Assembly: GCA_922989275.2 (NCBI GenBank)
Contig: OV277857.1
Coordinates: 6,200,001-6,264,000 of the forward strand
DNA length: 64,000 bases
Direction: 5' to 3'
From: Gari tellinella
Taxonomy: Eukaryota > Mollusca > Bivalvia > Cardiida > Psammobiidae
The stretch's first letter is position 1; the number at the start of each line of letters is the position of its first letter. Below, in pieces: positions 10,085 to 21,149 of the stretch. The notes under the pieces are model-generated. The model searched no databases, was not told the origin of the DNA, and was given only the letters and a program-made list of their open reading frames with translations. A program made the translations under genes and the position numbers.

Positions 10085-10174
10085 TTACACCCCTCTAAAA
10101 CCGGACATGTGTGGGGACGACAAATTTCTGGATTATAGGGGTTTAATTCCAGTTTAGAGGGTTTTTTTAACCTG
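10085..10174 (+). mobile_element. P-family MITE, short copy
   Basis: CCCCTCTAAAACCGGACAT and, inverted, CCAGTTTAGAGGGTTTTT. Same family as 16,902-17,128. Confidence 0.65.
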
Positions 10175-10567
10175 TGACCTCTTAGCTTGTTTTAACCCTT
10201 TCCCTCCATAGAAGCGCCTTTTAGCGCATTTAATTTATTCATTCACTAAAGGAAATAGTTTCAATTTATAGTCACAAACATATACAATATGAAATGATTT
10301 CTATATAGCAGCGGATGTTAGCAAGCAGGCTGAAAGAAAAGCAGAATGAGCCTTATAGGGCGCATTCTGCTTTACTTTCAACCTGCTTTAAGTGATCACT
10401 GTCTTCAAAATTAGAAACAGGGTATGGAGTATGGAATATAGCTGATCACTTAAAGCAGGTTGAAAGTAAAGCAGAATGTATTTTAAGGTAACATTCTGGG
10501 TTTTTTCAACTTTCTTCAAACGGTCACCTGTCTTCAAAACTACATACAGGCTATGGGGAAATAGGTT
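10172..10567 (-). mobile_element. A-family composite: A2 copy inserted in an older A copy
   Basis: The inner A2 runs from TTAA 10192 (CCCTTTCCCTCCATAGAAG) to about 10430. Outer pieces TTAACCTGTGACCTCTTAGC (10169-10188) and 10435-10567 (ending GCTATGGGGAAATAGGTTAA) belong to another A copy. Confidence 0.65.
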
Positions 10568-10641
10568 AATTTAAGCAACCATGGACCAAAAACAAGATAA
10601 TGTTGGGGAAAAGGGTAAAAAAAACATGAATTTTGTGTAAT

Positions 10642-10803
10642 CAGGGCTCCAGATAAGAGGCTGCCAGTTAAAACTGAACAAATCAAACATTTTCTCACTC
10701 ATTTCAGCACCAATTCCAATGGCGTTACTACTCATTAGAATCATCTTAAGTAGGTTTTAATGCAGAAATAAAGATTTTAGTTTTTGAAATACTCCTCTTA
10801 TCC
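10642..10803 (+). mobile_element. D-family MITE, one palindrome arm lost
   Basis: CAGGGCTCCAGATAAGAGG start; after CATTAGAATCATCTTAA the inverse arm is absent and GTTTTAATGCAGAAATAAAG follows. Confidence 0.75.
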
Positions 10804-11055
10804 ATTTCACTGTTAAAGACTTTTTAAAATGTTTTCGAGTTGAATCGAGTTTAGAAAAAATGTATATTATGACAACCTTTGAACAAACTTAGTAGTAGGC
10901 AGGATTTAAAGTTTTTTTAATACACAGAAGAATTGGTAAGGATTGATTATTAACCGCTTTATTAGACTAAACGATTTTTTTTGCCTAAAAATGAAGTGTT
11001 TTATTCCTGACTTTTATTTGGACCTTGTCCCATTTGTGTTAAAAAAAGTGTTTAA

Positions 11056-11525
11056 CCCTTTCCCTTATAGAAGCGACTTTTAGCACATTCATTTTATTCA
11101 TCCGCTGAAGAAAATACTTCCAAATTATACCGTATATATAATTAATATGTGTCATATTTAATACTTTCCTTATTCTAGCAGTTAATAGCTTAAAGCAGGC
11201 TGAAAGTAAAGCAGAATGCGCCTTAGGGCGCATTCTGCTTTACTTTCAACCTGCTTTAACCCTTTGAACCCTAGTCCCGCATATAGGCGTCCTTTTCAAA
11301 CAGTGTACATGTGAATAGTACACTTGTCCTGTGCAAACAGTGAAGACCCAGATCAGGGTCTTCACTGTTTGTCATAATGCCAAAAATGGACAAAAACAAC
11401 CCTTAAAAGCCAGAAATGGACTAGACTAAAGTCGAAACTGGAATTGTCCATTTAAAGTTTCAGGGAGGAAAGAGTTAAGTAGTCACATATCTTCAATACT
11501 AGAAACAATGCTATCAGGTAAAGGG
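11056..11525 (-). mobile_element. A2-subtype MITE split by a nested B element
   Basis: TTAA 11052-11055; CCCTTTCCCTTATAGAAGCG to GCTATCAGGTAAAGGG, TTAA 11526-11529. Without the insert and one TTAA it is about 250 bp. The insertion hit the TTAA of CTGCTTTAAGTAGTCAC. Confidence 0.9.
11260..11474 (+). mobile_element. B-family MITE nested in A2, clean TTAA duplication
   Basis: TTAA 11256-11259 and 11475-11478. CCCTTTGAACCCTAGTCCCGC to CAGGGAGGAAAGAG. 28 bp shorter than full length because one palindrome arm is partly deleted (CAGATCAGGGTCTTCACTG). Confidence 0.92.
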
Positions 11526-11831
11526 TTAAATAAATTATATTATATTTTACTAGGCGTTTTATTTATATCTAGATTAAAGCATGAATAAAACAAAATTTGT
11601 ATAATATTTAGTATGAAGTAAAAAAAAATCCTAGAACTAGAAAGAATGGAGACATTTTAACTCAATGACCCTTGAAATTTAAAGGACAATTCCAGTTTTC
11701 TGTTCCGTATAGTTTGGACTATTTAAAATGGATCTCTGTAGATGACCACTTTCAGATTATAATTATTATTATCATGAGTAATATATGTTACATCTTACGA
11801 TTTGGTGGAAATTTTAGAGTTCAAGCTTTAA

Positions 11832-12049
11832 CCCTTTGAACCCTAGTCCCGCATATTGGCGTCTTTTGCAAACACTGAACATGTAAATAGTACACTTGTC
11901 CTATGCAAACTCCTTAGGAGCCCTCTGATCAGGGTCCTCACTGTTTGCCATAATGCCAAACATTGACAAAACAACCCTCAAAAGTCAGAAATGGACTAGA
12001 CTTAAATGGAAACTGGAATTGTCCATTTAAAGTTTCAGGGAGGAAAGAG
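11832..12049 (+). mobile_element. B-family MITE, palindrome partly deleted
   Basis: TTAA 11828-11831 and 12050-12053. The left arm of the centre is lost (GCAAACTCCTTAGGAGCCC). Confidence 0.88.
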
Positions 12050-12077
12050 TTAATTTAAGACTCTATGTATCTTTTAA

Positions 12078-12370
12078 TACATTACCCATAGCCTGTTCTT
12101 AGTTTTGAAGGCAGAGGATCACTTAACCCATTACCCCATAGCCTGTTTCTAGTATTGAAGGTAGGAAACCACTTAAAGCAGGTTGAAAGTAAAGCACAAT
12201 GTGTCATAAGGCACATTCTGCTTTACTTTCAGCCTACTTTAAGCTTCAATCTACCAGGATATGGAAAATAAATACTATTTTAAATATTCATGGCTGAATA
12301 TAGAAGAACTATTTTCTTCAGTGGATGAGTAAATTAAAGACGTAAAAATGTGTTTTAATAGGGTAATGGG
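12078..12370 (+). mobile_element. A-family MITE (12127-12370) inserted in an A left-arm fragment
   Basis: Fragment CATTACCCATAGCCTGTTC (12078-12122) is followed by TTAA 12123-12126 and a complete A copy ending AGGGTAATGGG. A run of 14 A's follows. Confidence 0.8.
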
Positions 12371-12764
12371 TAAAAAAAAAAAAAAAATACAGAAGAGAGT
12401 TTCAGCAGAAGTCAGCTATTCAAATTTGATCGAGTTCAGAAAAAATAACTTAAAAGCCTTCACGTGTCTCTCGATGGGAGAACTTTTTTTCGGCCTGATT
12501 TGATCTGCAGTGACCACTGTTAACCTGTGGTCAGGGCTCTTGACCCTAAACTGACCACACAGATATTTTTACAGCAATTTGTAAAACACCCGGCCCTGGC
12601 ACTTCAGACTACTATTCTCATATTTCAATTTATTTTTAAAGAAAAAAATTAAACCTAAAAATGCTGAATATGATGAATCAACTGGATTCTCTATTTTCAT
12701 TTTCTGATGAATTATCAGTTTACATCAGTGAACTAAGGGGTTGTCGCCAAAAAGTTGTAAAATA

Positions 12765-12835
12765 GAGCAAACAGTGCAGACCCTGATCTGAGGGCTCTTT
12801 TAGTTGCTTTTTGTTCTGGGTATACACGGTTTGAA
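12765..12835 (+). repeat. Degenerate K/B hairpin
   Basis: GCAAACAGTGCAGACCCTGATC against a decayed inverse TTCTGGGTATACACGGTTTG. Confidence 0.5.
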
Positions 12836-12867
12836 AAAGAAGTCTTTATATTCAGTTTCAGTATTAA

Positions 12868-13110
12868 CCCTTTCCCTTATAGAAGCGACTTTTAGCGCAT
12901 TCATTTTATTCACTCGCCAAAGAAAATAGTTCCATTTTATACTGTCATGAATATGTAATATAAGAAATATTTTCTATATACTAGCAGAGTTAACTTAAAG
13001 TAGGCTGAAAGTAAAGCAGAATGTGCCCTAGGGCACATTCTGCTTTACTTTCAGCCTGCTTTAACAGGTCACATATCTTAAATACTAGAAACAGGCTATG
13101 GGTTAAAGGG
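12868..13110 (-). mobile_element. A2-subtype MITE (243 bp)
   Basis: TTAA 12864-12867 and 13111-13114; core GCAGAATGTGCCCTAGGGCAC. Confidence 0.88.
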
Positions 13111-13266
13111 TTAACATATGGGTTAAAGCTCATTTTGATAGTTTGGTTTTTAGGATTCTAAAGTATATATAGATACTGGAAGAAATTCTACTACTGAAAA
13201 ATACTGGCCAAAATCAAAACTGTTTTAAACTTATTAAAGAGTATTTTTAAAACATAAACATTTTAA

Positions 13267-13514
13267 TCCATTATCCCATAGCCCATTTCTAGATTTGAAA
13301 TTAAGGTTGCTACTTAAAGCAGGTTGAAAGTAAAGCAAAATGCGCCTTCAGGCGCATTCTGCTTTACTTTCAGCCTTCTTTAAGCTATAATATTCTGCTA
13401 GAATATAGAAAATATTTCTTTTGATACATATTCATTACTGTTTATAGTGGAACTATTTTCTTCAGTGAAGAAATAAATTAGAGGCATAAAAAGGTGTATT
13501 TATCCGGTTTTGGG
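13267..13514 (+). mobile_element. A-family MITE
   Basis: TTAA 13263-13266 and 13515-13518; core GCGCCTTCAGGCGCATTCTGC. Confidence 0.85.
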
Positions 13515-13565
13515 TTAAGAGTATTTACAAATATAAACATTTAAAGGTATTATAAATTTATATTA

Positions 13566-13619
13566 ACAAAGAGTGCAGACCCTGATCAGAGATCTTATTA
13601 TTGAGCCCTCTGATCAGGG
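13566..13619 (+). repeat. K-type hairpin fragment next to D
   Basis: GTGCAGACCCTGATCAGAG and CCTCTGATCAGGGTTTACAT; the last bases serve as the D target site. Confidence 0.55.
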
Positions 13620-13626
13620 TTTACAT

Positions 13627-13818
13627 CAGGGCTCCAGATAAGAGGTAGTTTTTTCAACAAATCCAACATTTTCTCACTATTTTTAGCACCAAATCCTATG
13701 GTGTTACTACTCATTAGAATCGTCTCGAAGAGACGATTCAATGAGTAGTGACACCATAGGGTTTAATTCAGAAATAAAGATTTTAGTTTTTGAAAAACTA
13801 CCCTTATCTGGTGCTCTG
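13627..13818 (+). mobile_element. D-family MITE (192 bp) with 7-bp target duplication
   Basis: CAGGGCTCCAGATAAGAGG to CCTTATCTGGTGCTCTG. TTTACAT at 13620-13626 and 13819-13825. Core CATTAGAATCGTCTCGAAG with inverse. hAT-like by end sequence and duplication size. Confidence 0.88.
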
Positions 13819-13873
13819 TTTACATTGTTTGCAAAATATACATAAATGCTTGTTTCAATACAGAAAGTGTTAA

Positions 13874-14160
13874 CCCATCACCCCACAGCCTGTATCTAGT
13901 TTTTATTAGATATATTACCAGTTAAAGCAGATTGAAAGAAAAGCAGTATGCTACTAAAGGAGTGTTCTGCTTTTCTTTCAGCCTACATTAATTTAAGCTA
14001 GACCATCTACTATAGGATATAGAAAATATTTCTTGTGGTACATATTCATGACTGTATAATTAAGTTAGACTTATTTTTAGACCTATATTTGGACCTATAT
14101 TATATACTCTTCAATGGAGGAATAAATTGGAGGCACATTTATGGCGTATTGGAGTATATA
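13874..14160 (+). mobile_element. A-family MITE, diverged
   Basis: TTAA 13870-13873; left arm and core GAAAAGCAGTATGC. The right arm contains a short local duplication (TTTAGACCTATATTTGGACC). Confidence 0.7.
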
Positions 14161-14264
14161 GGACGAAAAACTCATGATAAAGTTTATAAAGTTTGACATA
14201 TATGTAATTTTGCATTGCTTTATTTATCTTATTGAACACTAGTGGCAAAATTCTGTTTACATTA

Positions 14265-14330
14265 ATTTGCAAACAGTTTGGATAGAGATCATCAGAATCC
14301 AAACTGTTTGACACTCTGATCCTATTCCCA
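14265..14330 (-). mobile_element. C-family core fragment
   Basis: TTTGCAAACAGTTTGGATAG / AATCCAAACTGTTTGACACTC. Confidence 0.6.
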
Positions 14331-14582
14331 ATTACCCTATCACCTGATTCCAATTTTGAAAACAGAATAACTGATGACTGCTTATAGTAGGTTGAAATTA
14401 AAGCAGAATGCAGCTAAATGTGCATTCTGCTTTACTTTTAACCTGCTTTAAGGTATCATCTGCTAGAATATAAAAAAACATTTCTTTTATGATACATAAT
14501 TCATGTGTATAAAGTGTAACTATTTTCTTCTGTGGAGGAATAAATTAAAGGCACAAAAAGGCATATAAATGGGGTAATGGGG
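14331..14582 (+). mobile_element. A-family MITE
   Basis: Worn left end; core GCAGAATGCAGCTAAATGTGC; right end AATGGGGTAATGGGG. Confidence 0.75.
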
Positions 14583-14616
14583 AAAAATAAATTTTAGATA
14601 TGTTTATTTCTGAAAC

Positions 14617-14770
14617 CAGAGCTCAAGAAAAAGAGTAGTATTTCAAAAACTCAAATCTTTGTTTCTGGAGACGATTCTAATGAGTAGTAACACCATAGGA
14701 TTTGGTGCTAAAATGGGTGAGAGAATGTTGGATTTGTTCAATTTACTACTCCCTCTTATCTGGAGCCCTG
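14617..14770 (-). mobile_element. D-family MITE, one palindrome arm lost
   Basis: CAGAGCTCAAG to CTTATCTGGAGCCCTG. Only GAGACGATTCTAATGAGTAG remains of the centre. Confidence 0.75.
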
Positions 14771-14833
14771 TAAAACAGTAGCAGACGTCAACTGTTGCAG
14801 ACATCAAAATACTTAGCATTCAAAATGTTAAAA
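14771..14833 (-). mobile_element. C-family end fragment
   Basis: ACAGTAGCAGACGTCAACTG and GCATTCAAAATGTTAAA match the C right arm. Confidence 0.5.
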
Positions 14834-15939
14834 ATGTCAAAATAAATTACCAATACATTATTTTAATAATTAGATATAGGTAGTTTATTATGAATTCAAA
14901 ATATTGTACTCCAGCTAAATCTACTGGGACACTTCTTCAATTGAAATTGCAGGTCGAAACAAAATCTCATTTTCAATAACCCTCTTCCGATCCTAACTCA
15001 ACTCTGCATTTGTTTTGCAAGGGCTTATCCACCTACAAATAAGTTAACATGATATTACTATGCAAAATAGCATGTCACATGATCACTTGGTCAAGACTGT
15101 TGCATTGTGGGTGCTGGCGTATTGCATATATCATTGCCTACTCTATTAAGTTTATAGCAAAGGCCCATTGATATGGAACATGTTCTGTATGGTATTTTAA
15201 TAGCACCTTGGAATTCATACATGTTGATAAACAAAATAAAACATAATTACAACCTGCCGAGAAAAGAAAGAGCTCTTACTGTGAATAAGGTCCTGCACTT
15301 CCGTAATTCTGCAATAAATTGAGGTATTACATGTTCTAATTCTGTTTTCGCACATATTGTAGAATTAAATTCCAGTAAGTATCCATGGAAATGGCTCCAT
15401 TTGTGTTTTGTTTCTTTTCTCTACCCCACAAGTCATCGTATTAATCCAGAGAAGCTAGCTGTCATCTGCATTTTCAAACAGTACAACTTTCGAGTAAAAA
15501 CAAACAAATCTCTCTTCTCAAAGTTCACGGTAATCAGACATGGTGTTCTACGTACAGAGACGCTCCACCAGTCAGACTGGTTCAGACATCAACTTCAGAC
15601 TGAAACTTTCTAGAATTTCACATTGATATTAAACTAATCAATAGAAGCAAATACACCTCATAAAAGAGACGGTTTTCTTTTCAAAGTTCAACTACTCAAA
15701 TTTTCATTTCCAACGACTTCTGACAAATCATTTACAGATGATATGGAAAAAAAAGTCTAATGTGTCAGCTTCTTATTTGTAAACAGCACGGACTTGTCAA
15801 AACAGTTGAAGGAAAATGTATGAAACCTGTTTGACAACGAAAGGAAGGGGGAAAAAACTAGGTTTTCCACTTGTTTTGTAAAAGTGCTCAAAGTATTGAT
15901 AGTTCTGCTTTCACCTGTTGACATTCAAATTAGCTATAA
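14834..15939. other. 1.1-kb non-repeat stretch
   Basis: No family repeat and no convincing exon. The 70-codon frame at 15401-15613 has no recognisable similarity. Candidate region for conserved intronic sequence. Confidence 0.45.
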
Positions 15940-16131
15940 CAGAGCTCTAGTTAAGATGAGCGTTTTCAAATACCAACTTCCTTATACCTCATTAAAACCC
16001 TATGTTGTCACTACTCATTAGAATCGTCTCTTCGAGACGATTCTAATGAGTAGTCACAACATAGGATTTTGTTGGGAAAATTGATTTTTTTTTTTTTTAA
16101 TTTTACTCACTCTTATCATTCTGGAGCCCTG
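15940..16131 (-). mobile_element. D-family MITE
   Basis: CAGAGCTCTAGTTAAG to ATTCTGGAGCCCTG; perfect centre CATTAGAATCGTCTCTTCGAG. Contains a 14-bp T run. Confidence 0.85.
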
Positions 16132-16900
16132 AAATTTATTATAAAATTCTAGAACTATTTCAGCACTTCAGAGAATCCTCTCCTGATAGTTTCTGGTTAA
16201 AATGGTTTAAGCTTGCAAGTGTTGCCTTCAACAATACAATCCTAACAATGTGCGGCTCACTGAAATTTTGCAATGGTAGTTCAAAAGTATTATATTTCAA
16301 TGTGAAACCTGTCCAAGGCATCCACACAATGTTGTCATTCCGCAGCAGTTGTATTTTATTTCAGCCGATCAGCTCTGATCATGAATCAGTTGCAGATAAA
16401 AAACACCCTTTTCGAAAATTGATGAAAACGAATTATGCAAAAACCTGTCCATAACTGTCAATTTTGCCCCATCTGCGAAAAAAAAGAAGTTCAACAAAAA
16501 TAGCGCTGATGTATTATTTTCACTGAGAAGAGTAACAAGGGGTTTAAAGGCTGTAACATCTGTTATGTATCGTCATTTTGCCCTTCTCTTCTTTAAGTTT
16601 CACAATTTCTGTACACTGTAAAATTTTTAGATACAAAACACTGACGGTGTGAGCAGATAAAACTTTCTAATTCCTGAAAGACTACGGCTTTTCTTTGACT
16701 GGCACGGCTTTTAATTTCATGTAATAAAACCTCGACTATTACGATTGTTAAGTGTAGAGGTAATGCCATTAAGATATAACATTCTTTTTTACTTCCTAGA
16801 CTTTTCTACTGTTTTTGTTTAATCGTTTCAAAGCCGCAGACAAGCAGCCATTTTTCTATACTTTTTTCACAATGATTATCCAAAATTTCATTGTTTCTAT
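16132..16900. other. Non-repeat stretch
   Basis: No supported exon or repeat; a 68-codon frame (16248-16454) is unrecognised. Confidence 0.4.
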
Positions 16901-16901
16901 A

Positions 16902-17128
16902 TACAGTGAAACCCCTCTAAACCCGACATGTTTGGGGACAACAAAAACATCCAGTTTAGAGGGGTTTCCGGTTTAGAGGGGTTTTAACCCATAGCTTGTT
17001 TCTAGTATGGAAGGTAGCTGACCACTTAAAGCAGGTTGAAAGTAAAGCAGAATGCGCCTTAAAGTTTTTGTCCGGTTTAGAGAGAATTCCGGTATTTAGA
17101 GGTTCCGGTTTAGAGGGGTTTCACTGTA
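16902..17128 (+). mobile_element. P-family MITE with internal half-A insertion
   Basis: TACAGTGAAACCCCTCTAAA and inverted TTTAGAGGGGTTTCACTGTA ends. Several GGTTTAGAGGGG repeats lie inside. Confidence 0.82.
16987..17062 (+). mobile_element. Exact left half of an A element
   Basis: Starts after TTAA (16983-16986) and stops at the TTAA of the palindrome centre (GCGCCTTAA); the right half is missing. Confidence 0.75.
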
Positions 17129-17151
17129 TATTATAAATACATTGGTCATTA

Positions 17152-17388
17152 TTAGCCCATTACTCCACAGCATATTTCAAGTGTTGAAAACATGTTACCA
17201 CTTAGATAAGAGGTAGTTTTTTCAACAAATCCCACATATTCTCACTATTTTTAGCCCCGAATCCTATGATGTTACTACTCATTAGAATCGTCTCGAAGAG
17301 ACGATTCTAATGAGTAGTGACACCAAAAGGGTTTAATTCAGAAATAAAGATTTTAGATTTTGAAAAACTACCCTTACCTGGTGCTCTG
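17152..17388 (+). mobile_element. A left-arm fragment followed by a D element lacking its first bases
   Basis: A fragment CCCATTACTCCACAGC (17154-17205). D begins at GATAAGAGGTAG and ends GGTGCTCTG at 17388. CACTTA on both sides looks like its target duplication. D core intact. Confidence 0.78.
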
Positions 17389-17439
17389 CACTTAAATCTA
17401 AATTCAACACCATAGACTTGTTTAAAAAATACTCATTAC

Positions 17440-17525
17440 ATTTGAAAACAATGAAGACCCAGGTCAGAGGGCTTGATCCTATAGGAGCCCTCTGATCAGG
17501 ATATACACTGTTTTCTAATTCAGAC
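17440..17525 (+). repeat. K-type hairpin
   Basis: AATGAAGACCCAGGTCAGAG / CCCTCTGATCAGGATATACAC. Confidence 0.55.
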
Positions 17526-17619
17526 AAGTACTAATTTATTAAACTACCAAGAATTCCAGGTAGACCGGTCCATGTTTTGACAGTTAAAAAGATCCACGAG
17601 GGAACATAATTACCCACAA

Positions 17620-18550
17620 GAGTTACTTAGTGTTGAAAAGGTTAAATTAGATTGAAAGTAAATTAATAGTGTATGTATGCCTTTTTTGGCACAATACTTT
17701 TTCTGAATAGGCACACTACCGGTATATCACAATAGTTCTATAGCCACTGTATTATCTGTTTACATCGCATATATCACAAAATTCACTGACCACCATCTTT
17801 CTCTAAATATATCACAATAGTATATGACCACAATAGTTCTCTGCATTTATCATATCAAACTAAACCAGACTACCGAAATCCTAATTGTTGATCGGAGTAT
17901 CGTATTGTCCTCAAATGACCACAAGTGGTCACCACTTGGCCAAAGTGTCACCTACAGCTAGTGACCTCAATTGACATATCAAACAAACGGAGGCGGGCTC
18001 TTTCTACGCCATCTCAACCCCCTATTTAACTAGTGCATGTTAAACTGACCGCTAATAAATACTGGCCCCTTTTCTTGTATGCTGAACCTATCTCATTATT
18101 GTTTGATCTTAAGTGCCACTTTTTTATGCGACCCTTTCACACCGAAATAGTTTTTCCCAGGACAGAAATGACCAGTGGCCAGGCGAAAAAACTAGCCAGT
18201 GGTCATTAAAAAATCAACAACCATTGTTCAGGTCCGGCTGGCATTTCCTATCTGTTGAAATCTTTATTGTTTACAATATTCATTTGCAAGTAAATGATTC
18301 GATAGGCTTGAGAGGTTTAACTTTAAACTTTTAGGCAGTTTGACCCGTACAATTAAGGTTAAAGAATGACCCTTAAAGGCTAGGTTTTAATTACTTTGAT
18401 TTTCAGTAAAAAAAAAAAATAAGAAGAAGAAGAAAAAAAAGGAAAAAAGATTTGTGCCTTCGCCGTCATATAAAAAGGGAGAATATAATATTTCTACTAT
18501 TTTAAATAATTTCATACAGCTATATAACTTATCCATTCTCCTGTTAAAAG
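17620..18550. other. Non-repeat stretch with a poly-purine tract
   Basis: A-rich/GAA tract at 18408-18450. TATATCACAATAG-type motifs recur around 17,720-17,830. No exon seen. Confidence 0.45.
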
Positions 18551-18560
18551 TGTATTTTAT

Positions 18561-18980
18561 CCCATTACTCCATAAAAACATGACTTTATTTTATTCCTCA
18601 ACTGAAAAAAATAGTTCTAATTTATACAGTCAAGAATAGGTATCATAAGAAATATTTTCTATATCATAGCAGATGGAAGTTTAAACATGGCTGCCATTTA
18701 TCCGGATTTTTCCTAAATCTCCGGATTTTTTCCCAGGTTATGGTAGCTTAAAGTAGGCTGAAAGTAAAGCAGAATGCGCCCTAAGGCGCATTCTGCTTCA
18801 CTTACAGCCTGCTTTAAGTAGTCGCATGTCAACAAAACAAGAAAAATACTATGGGGTAAAGGTAGGATTCGTACAATCGCACTTGAAAAATTCAAATTTG
18901 GAAATCTTAGGATTTTTCATGTCATGTTATGGCAGCCCTGTTTAAAGCAGGCTGAAAGTAGAGCAGAATGCCTATAGACT
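18561..18980 (-). mobile_element. A-family MITE split by a nested J element
   Basis: CCCATTACTCCATAAAAACATG start; left part runs to GCAGATGGAAG; after J it resumes AAAGCAGGCTGAAAGTAGAG. Right half decayed. Confidence 0.8.
18686..18940 (-). mobile_element. J-family composite MITE (255 bp) with 6-bp target duplication
   Basis: TTTAAA at 18680-18685 and 18941-18946. Ends CATGGCTGCCATTTATCCGG / GGCAGCCCTG. A-type core GCAGAATGCGCCCTAAGGCGC. Opposite orientation to the other two J copies. Confidence 0.9.
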
Positions 18981-19213
18981 ACTACAGGAACTTTCTGTAT
19001 CGCATTAAATTTTGTCTAGCACTAAAAGTTTAACTGTACAGTTTTTGTTTTCTACATTCCACCCATAACAAATATTAAATTATTTCCAAGAACATGGATC
19101 ATTTCAAAAGTTGGCTCCAAATTCAATGCAAATTATTAAGGCATATAATAAATTAATTTGTGGGCATGTTTTATCTACAATAACGGGAATTATTCAAGGA
19201 ATACTTAAACAAG

Positions 19214-19462
19214 TACAGTGGAGAATCTGTTATTCTTTCCCAATAAACGCGTTTACGCTAAAACTATTATTTGCAGTGCAAACAGTTTGGAGCCAGATCA
19301 GACGCCGGGTAACCCGGCGTCTGATCAGGCTCCAAACTGTTTGCCACCAAGATAAACATGAAACATCAGAATTGTCCAAAAGTTGTTCTTTCTACGTTTT
19401 AGTGCTTTGCGTTTGCGTACGTTTGCATTTAAAAGGGAAAGAATAACAGATTCTCCACTGTA
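19214..19462 (+). mobile_element. I-family MITE (TA target)
   Basis: TACAGTGGAGAATCTGTTA and inverted end to ATTCTCCACTGTA. Centre GCAAACAGTTTGGAGCC... GACGCCGGGTAACCCGGCGTC. Confidence 0.92.
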
Positions 19463-19532
19463 CACAACAGTGCTACGTAAACTCTGTAGTAATCTTTATA
19501 ATATAACAGAGAAGACATTTTTGTCTAGTTAA

Positions 19533-19669
19533 CCCATTACTCCATAGATACACCTTTTTACATCTTTACTATATTCTTCTACTAATTGTTCCATTTCACT
19601 GGTATGCCCTTAGAATGCAGTCATATATTTGCAGCAAAAGAAATATATTCTATATTCTATAATCTAGTC
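19533..19669 (-). mobile_element. A-family end fragment, first of a three-copy array
   Basis: TTAA 19529-19532, CCCATTACTCCATAGATACAC; cut at about TAATCTAGTC by the next copy. Confidence 0.7.
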
Positions 19670-19673
19670 TTAA

Positions 19674-19860
19674 CCCTTTCCCCAATAGAAGCGCCTTTTA
19701 GCGGATATGATTTATTCATCCGCTGAAGAAAATAGCATGGTAGCTTAAAGCAGGCTGAAATTAAAGCAGAATGTGCCTTAAGGCGCATTCTGCTTTACTT
19801 TCAACCTGCTTTAAGTAGTCACCTATCTGAAGTACTAGAAATAGGCTATCAGGTAAAGGG
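19674..19860 (-). mobile_element. A2-subtype MITE, internally deleted
   Basis: TTAA 19670-19673 and 19861-19864; 187 bp; GAAGAAAATAGCATGGTAGC marks the deletion of part of one arm. Confidence 0.82.
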
Positions 19861-19864
19861 TTAA

Positions 19865-20107
19865 CCCATTACCTCTTAGCCTATTTCTAGCTTTGAAAAC
19901 AGGTGATCACTTAAATCAGGTTGAAAGTAAAGCAGAATGTGCCTTAAGGCACATTCTGCTTTACTTTCAGCCTGCTTTAAGCTACCATCTTCTAGGATAT
20001 GGAAAATATTTCTTCTGGTACATATTCTTGGCTGTATAAACTGGAACTTTTTTTTAGTGGAGAAATAAATAAGAGGCGTAAAAAGGCGTTTTTTAAGGGG
20101 TAATGGG
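19865..20107 (+). mobile_element. A-family MITE (243 bp) sharing a TTAA with the previous copy
   Basis: CCCATTACCTCTTAGCC to GGGGTAATGGG, TTAA 20108-20111; core GCAGAATGTGCCTTAAGGCAC. Confidence 0.88.
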
Positions 20108-20146
20108 TTAATTAAGACAGAAAATAAGCTTATGCGTGAAAATCAG

Positions 20147-20215
20147 TTTCAATCCTGATGAGACGCCACAAAAAGTAGCTGCTCATTTAGATCCATAATG
20201 TTTGCAAAGGTTATG
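20147..20215 (-). mobile_element. Degenerate C core
   Basis: AATCCTGATGAGACGCC / GCTCATTTAGATCCATAATG. Confidence 0.45.
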
Positions 20216-20379
20216 ACAGTTTTGCCGTTGGTGTGCGACTGTTAACATAACTATGGGCTATTTCTGTATGAATAAATTTCTTGGACCCGCCATTCTAATC
20301 CTCACCACTGGTGTTCAAAATGACCTTTAGTGAAAAAATGTGATTAGCGCTTTAACTGTGCTAAATAAAAAACCTGATC

Positions 20380-20480
20380 CTTTGCAAACAGCGAAGACAC
20401 TGATCAGAGGATCTAATCCTTCAAGATCAGAGTATATAATCCTTCAAGAGTCATTTGGAAAGGGTCTGCATTGTTTGATT
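20380..20480 (+). repeat. Degenerate K-type hairpin
   Basis: TTTGCAAACAGCGAAGACACTG ... GGTCTGCATTGTTTG; local duplication of AATCCTTCAAGA. Confidence 0.45.
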
Positions 20481-20659
20481 CATTAGTTTAGGCCCAAAAT
20501 GAGATATTCTTATTGTAATTATTAACAGAAGATGAAAATAGGCCTTTAGAAAAATTCAACTTGGTCAGGGTAATGTAGCCCTTAAATAACAAGTCTTTGT
20601 TTCAAGCCAACTAATGTCTAATAAATATCTAGAACTTATGTAAAATCAAACACTCAGCT

Positions 20660-20812
20660 TTACCCTTTAAAATACTCCATTATCTGTGTCTAGTTTTGAA
20701 AACAGGTGACCACTTAAAGCAGTTTGAAAGTAAAGCGGAATGTACCTTAATAAAGGGGCATTCTGCTTTACTTTCAGTCTGCTTTAAGCTACTATCTATA
20801 AGTGTATAGCAT
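20660..20812 (+). mobile_element. A-family MITE, right arm truncated
   Basis: TCTAGTTTTGAAAACAGGTG, core AGCGGAATGTACC / GGGGCATTCTGC. Confidence 0.65.
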
Positions 20813-21149
20813 ATATCTCATAATTGATTGTTATTCAAAAGTTATGGGGTACAGACATATAGGGCAAAATATTAAATACTTGTAGGACAGTGACTGTCCT
20901 GGAAAAAAATAATCTCAACGGACCACAGTGACCTGATACTGTCTCGCAAAACAACACCTGATGAATAGATGTCATGCTGTTCATAAGCTTCATGCAGCCA
21001 GAGAAAATCTTTAAATGTTTTTTTTTTTCTTTTTTTATGAAATCATATTAAAAAGGGAGTGTTTCATATATCATATAACCTAGTTTACAGAAAAAGGGAG
21101 TGTTTCAAACTCAACAATCCTATTGTCTTCTGCAGTTTACATCAAATGC

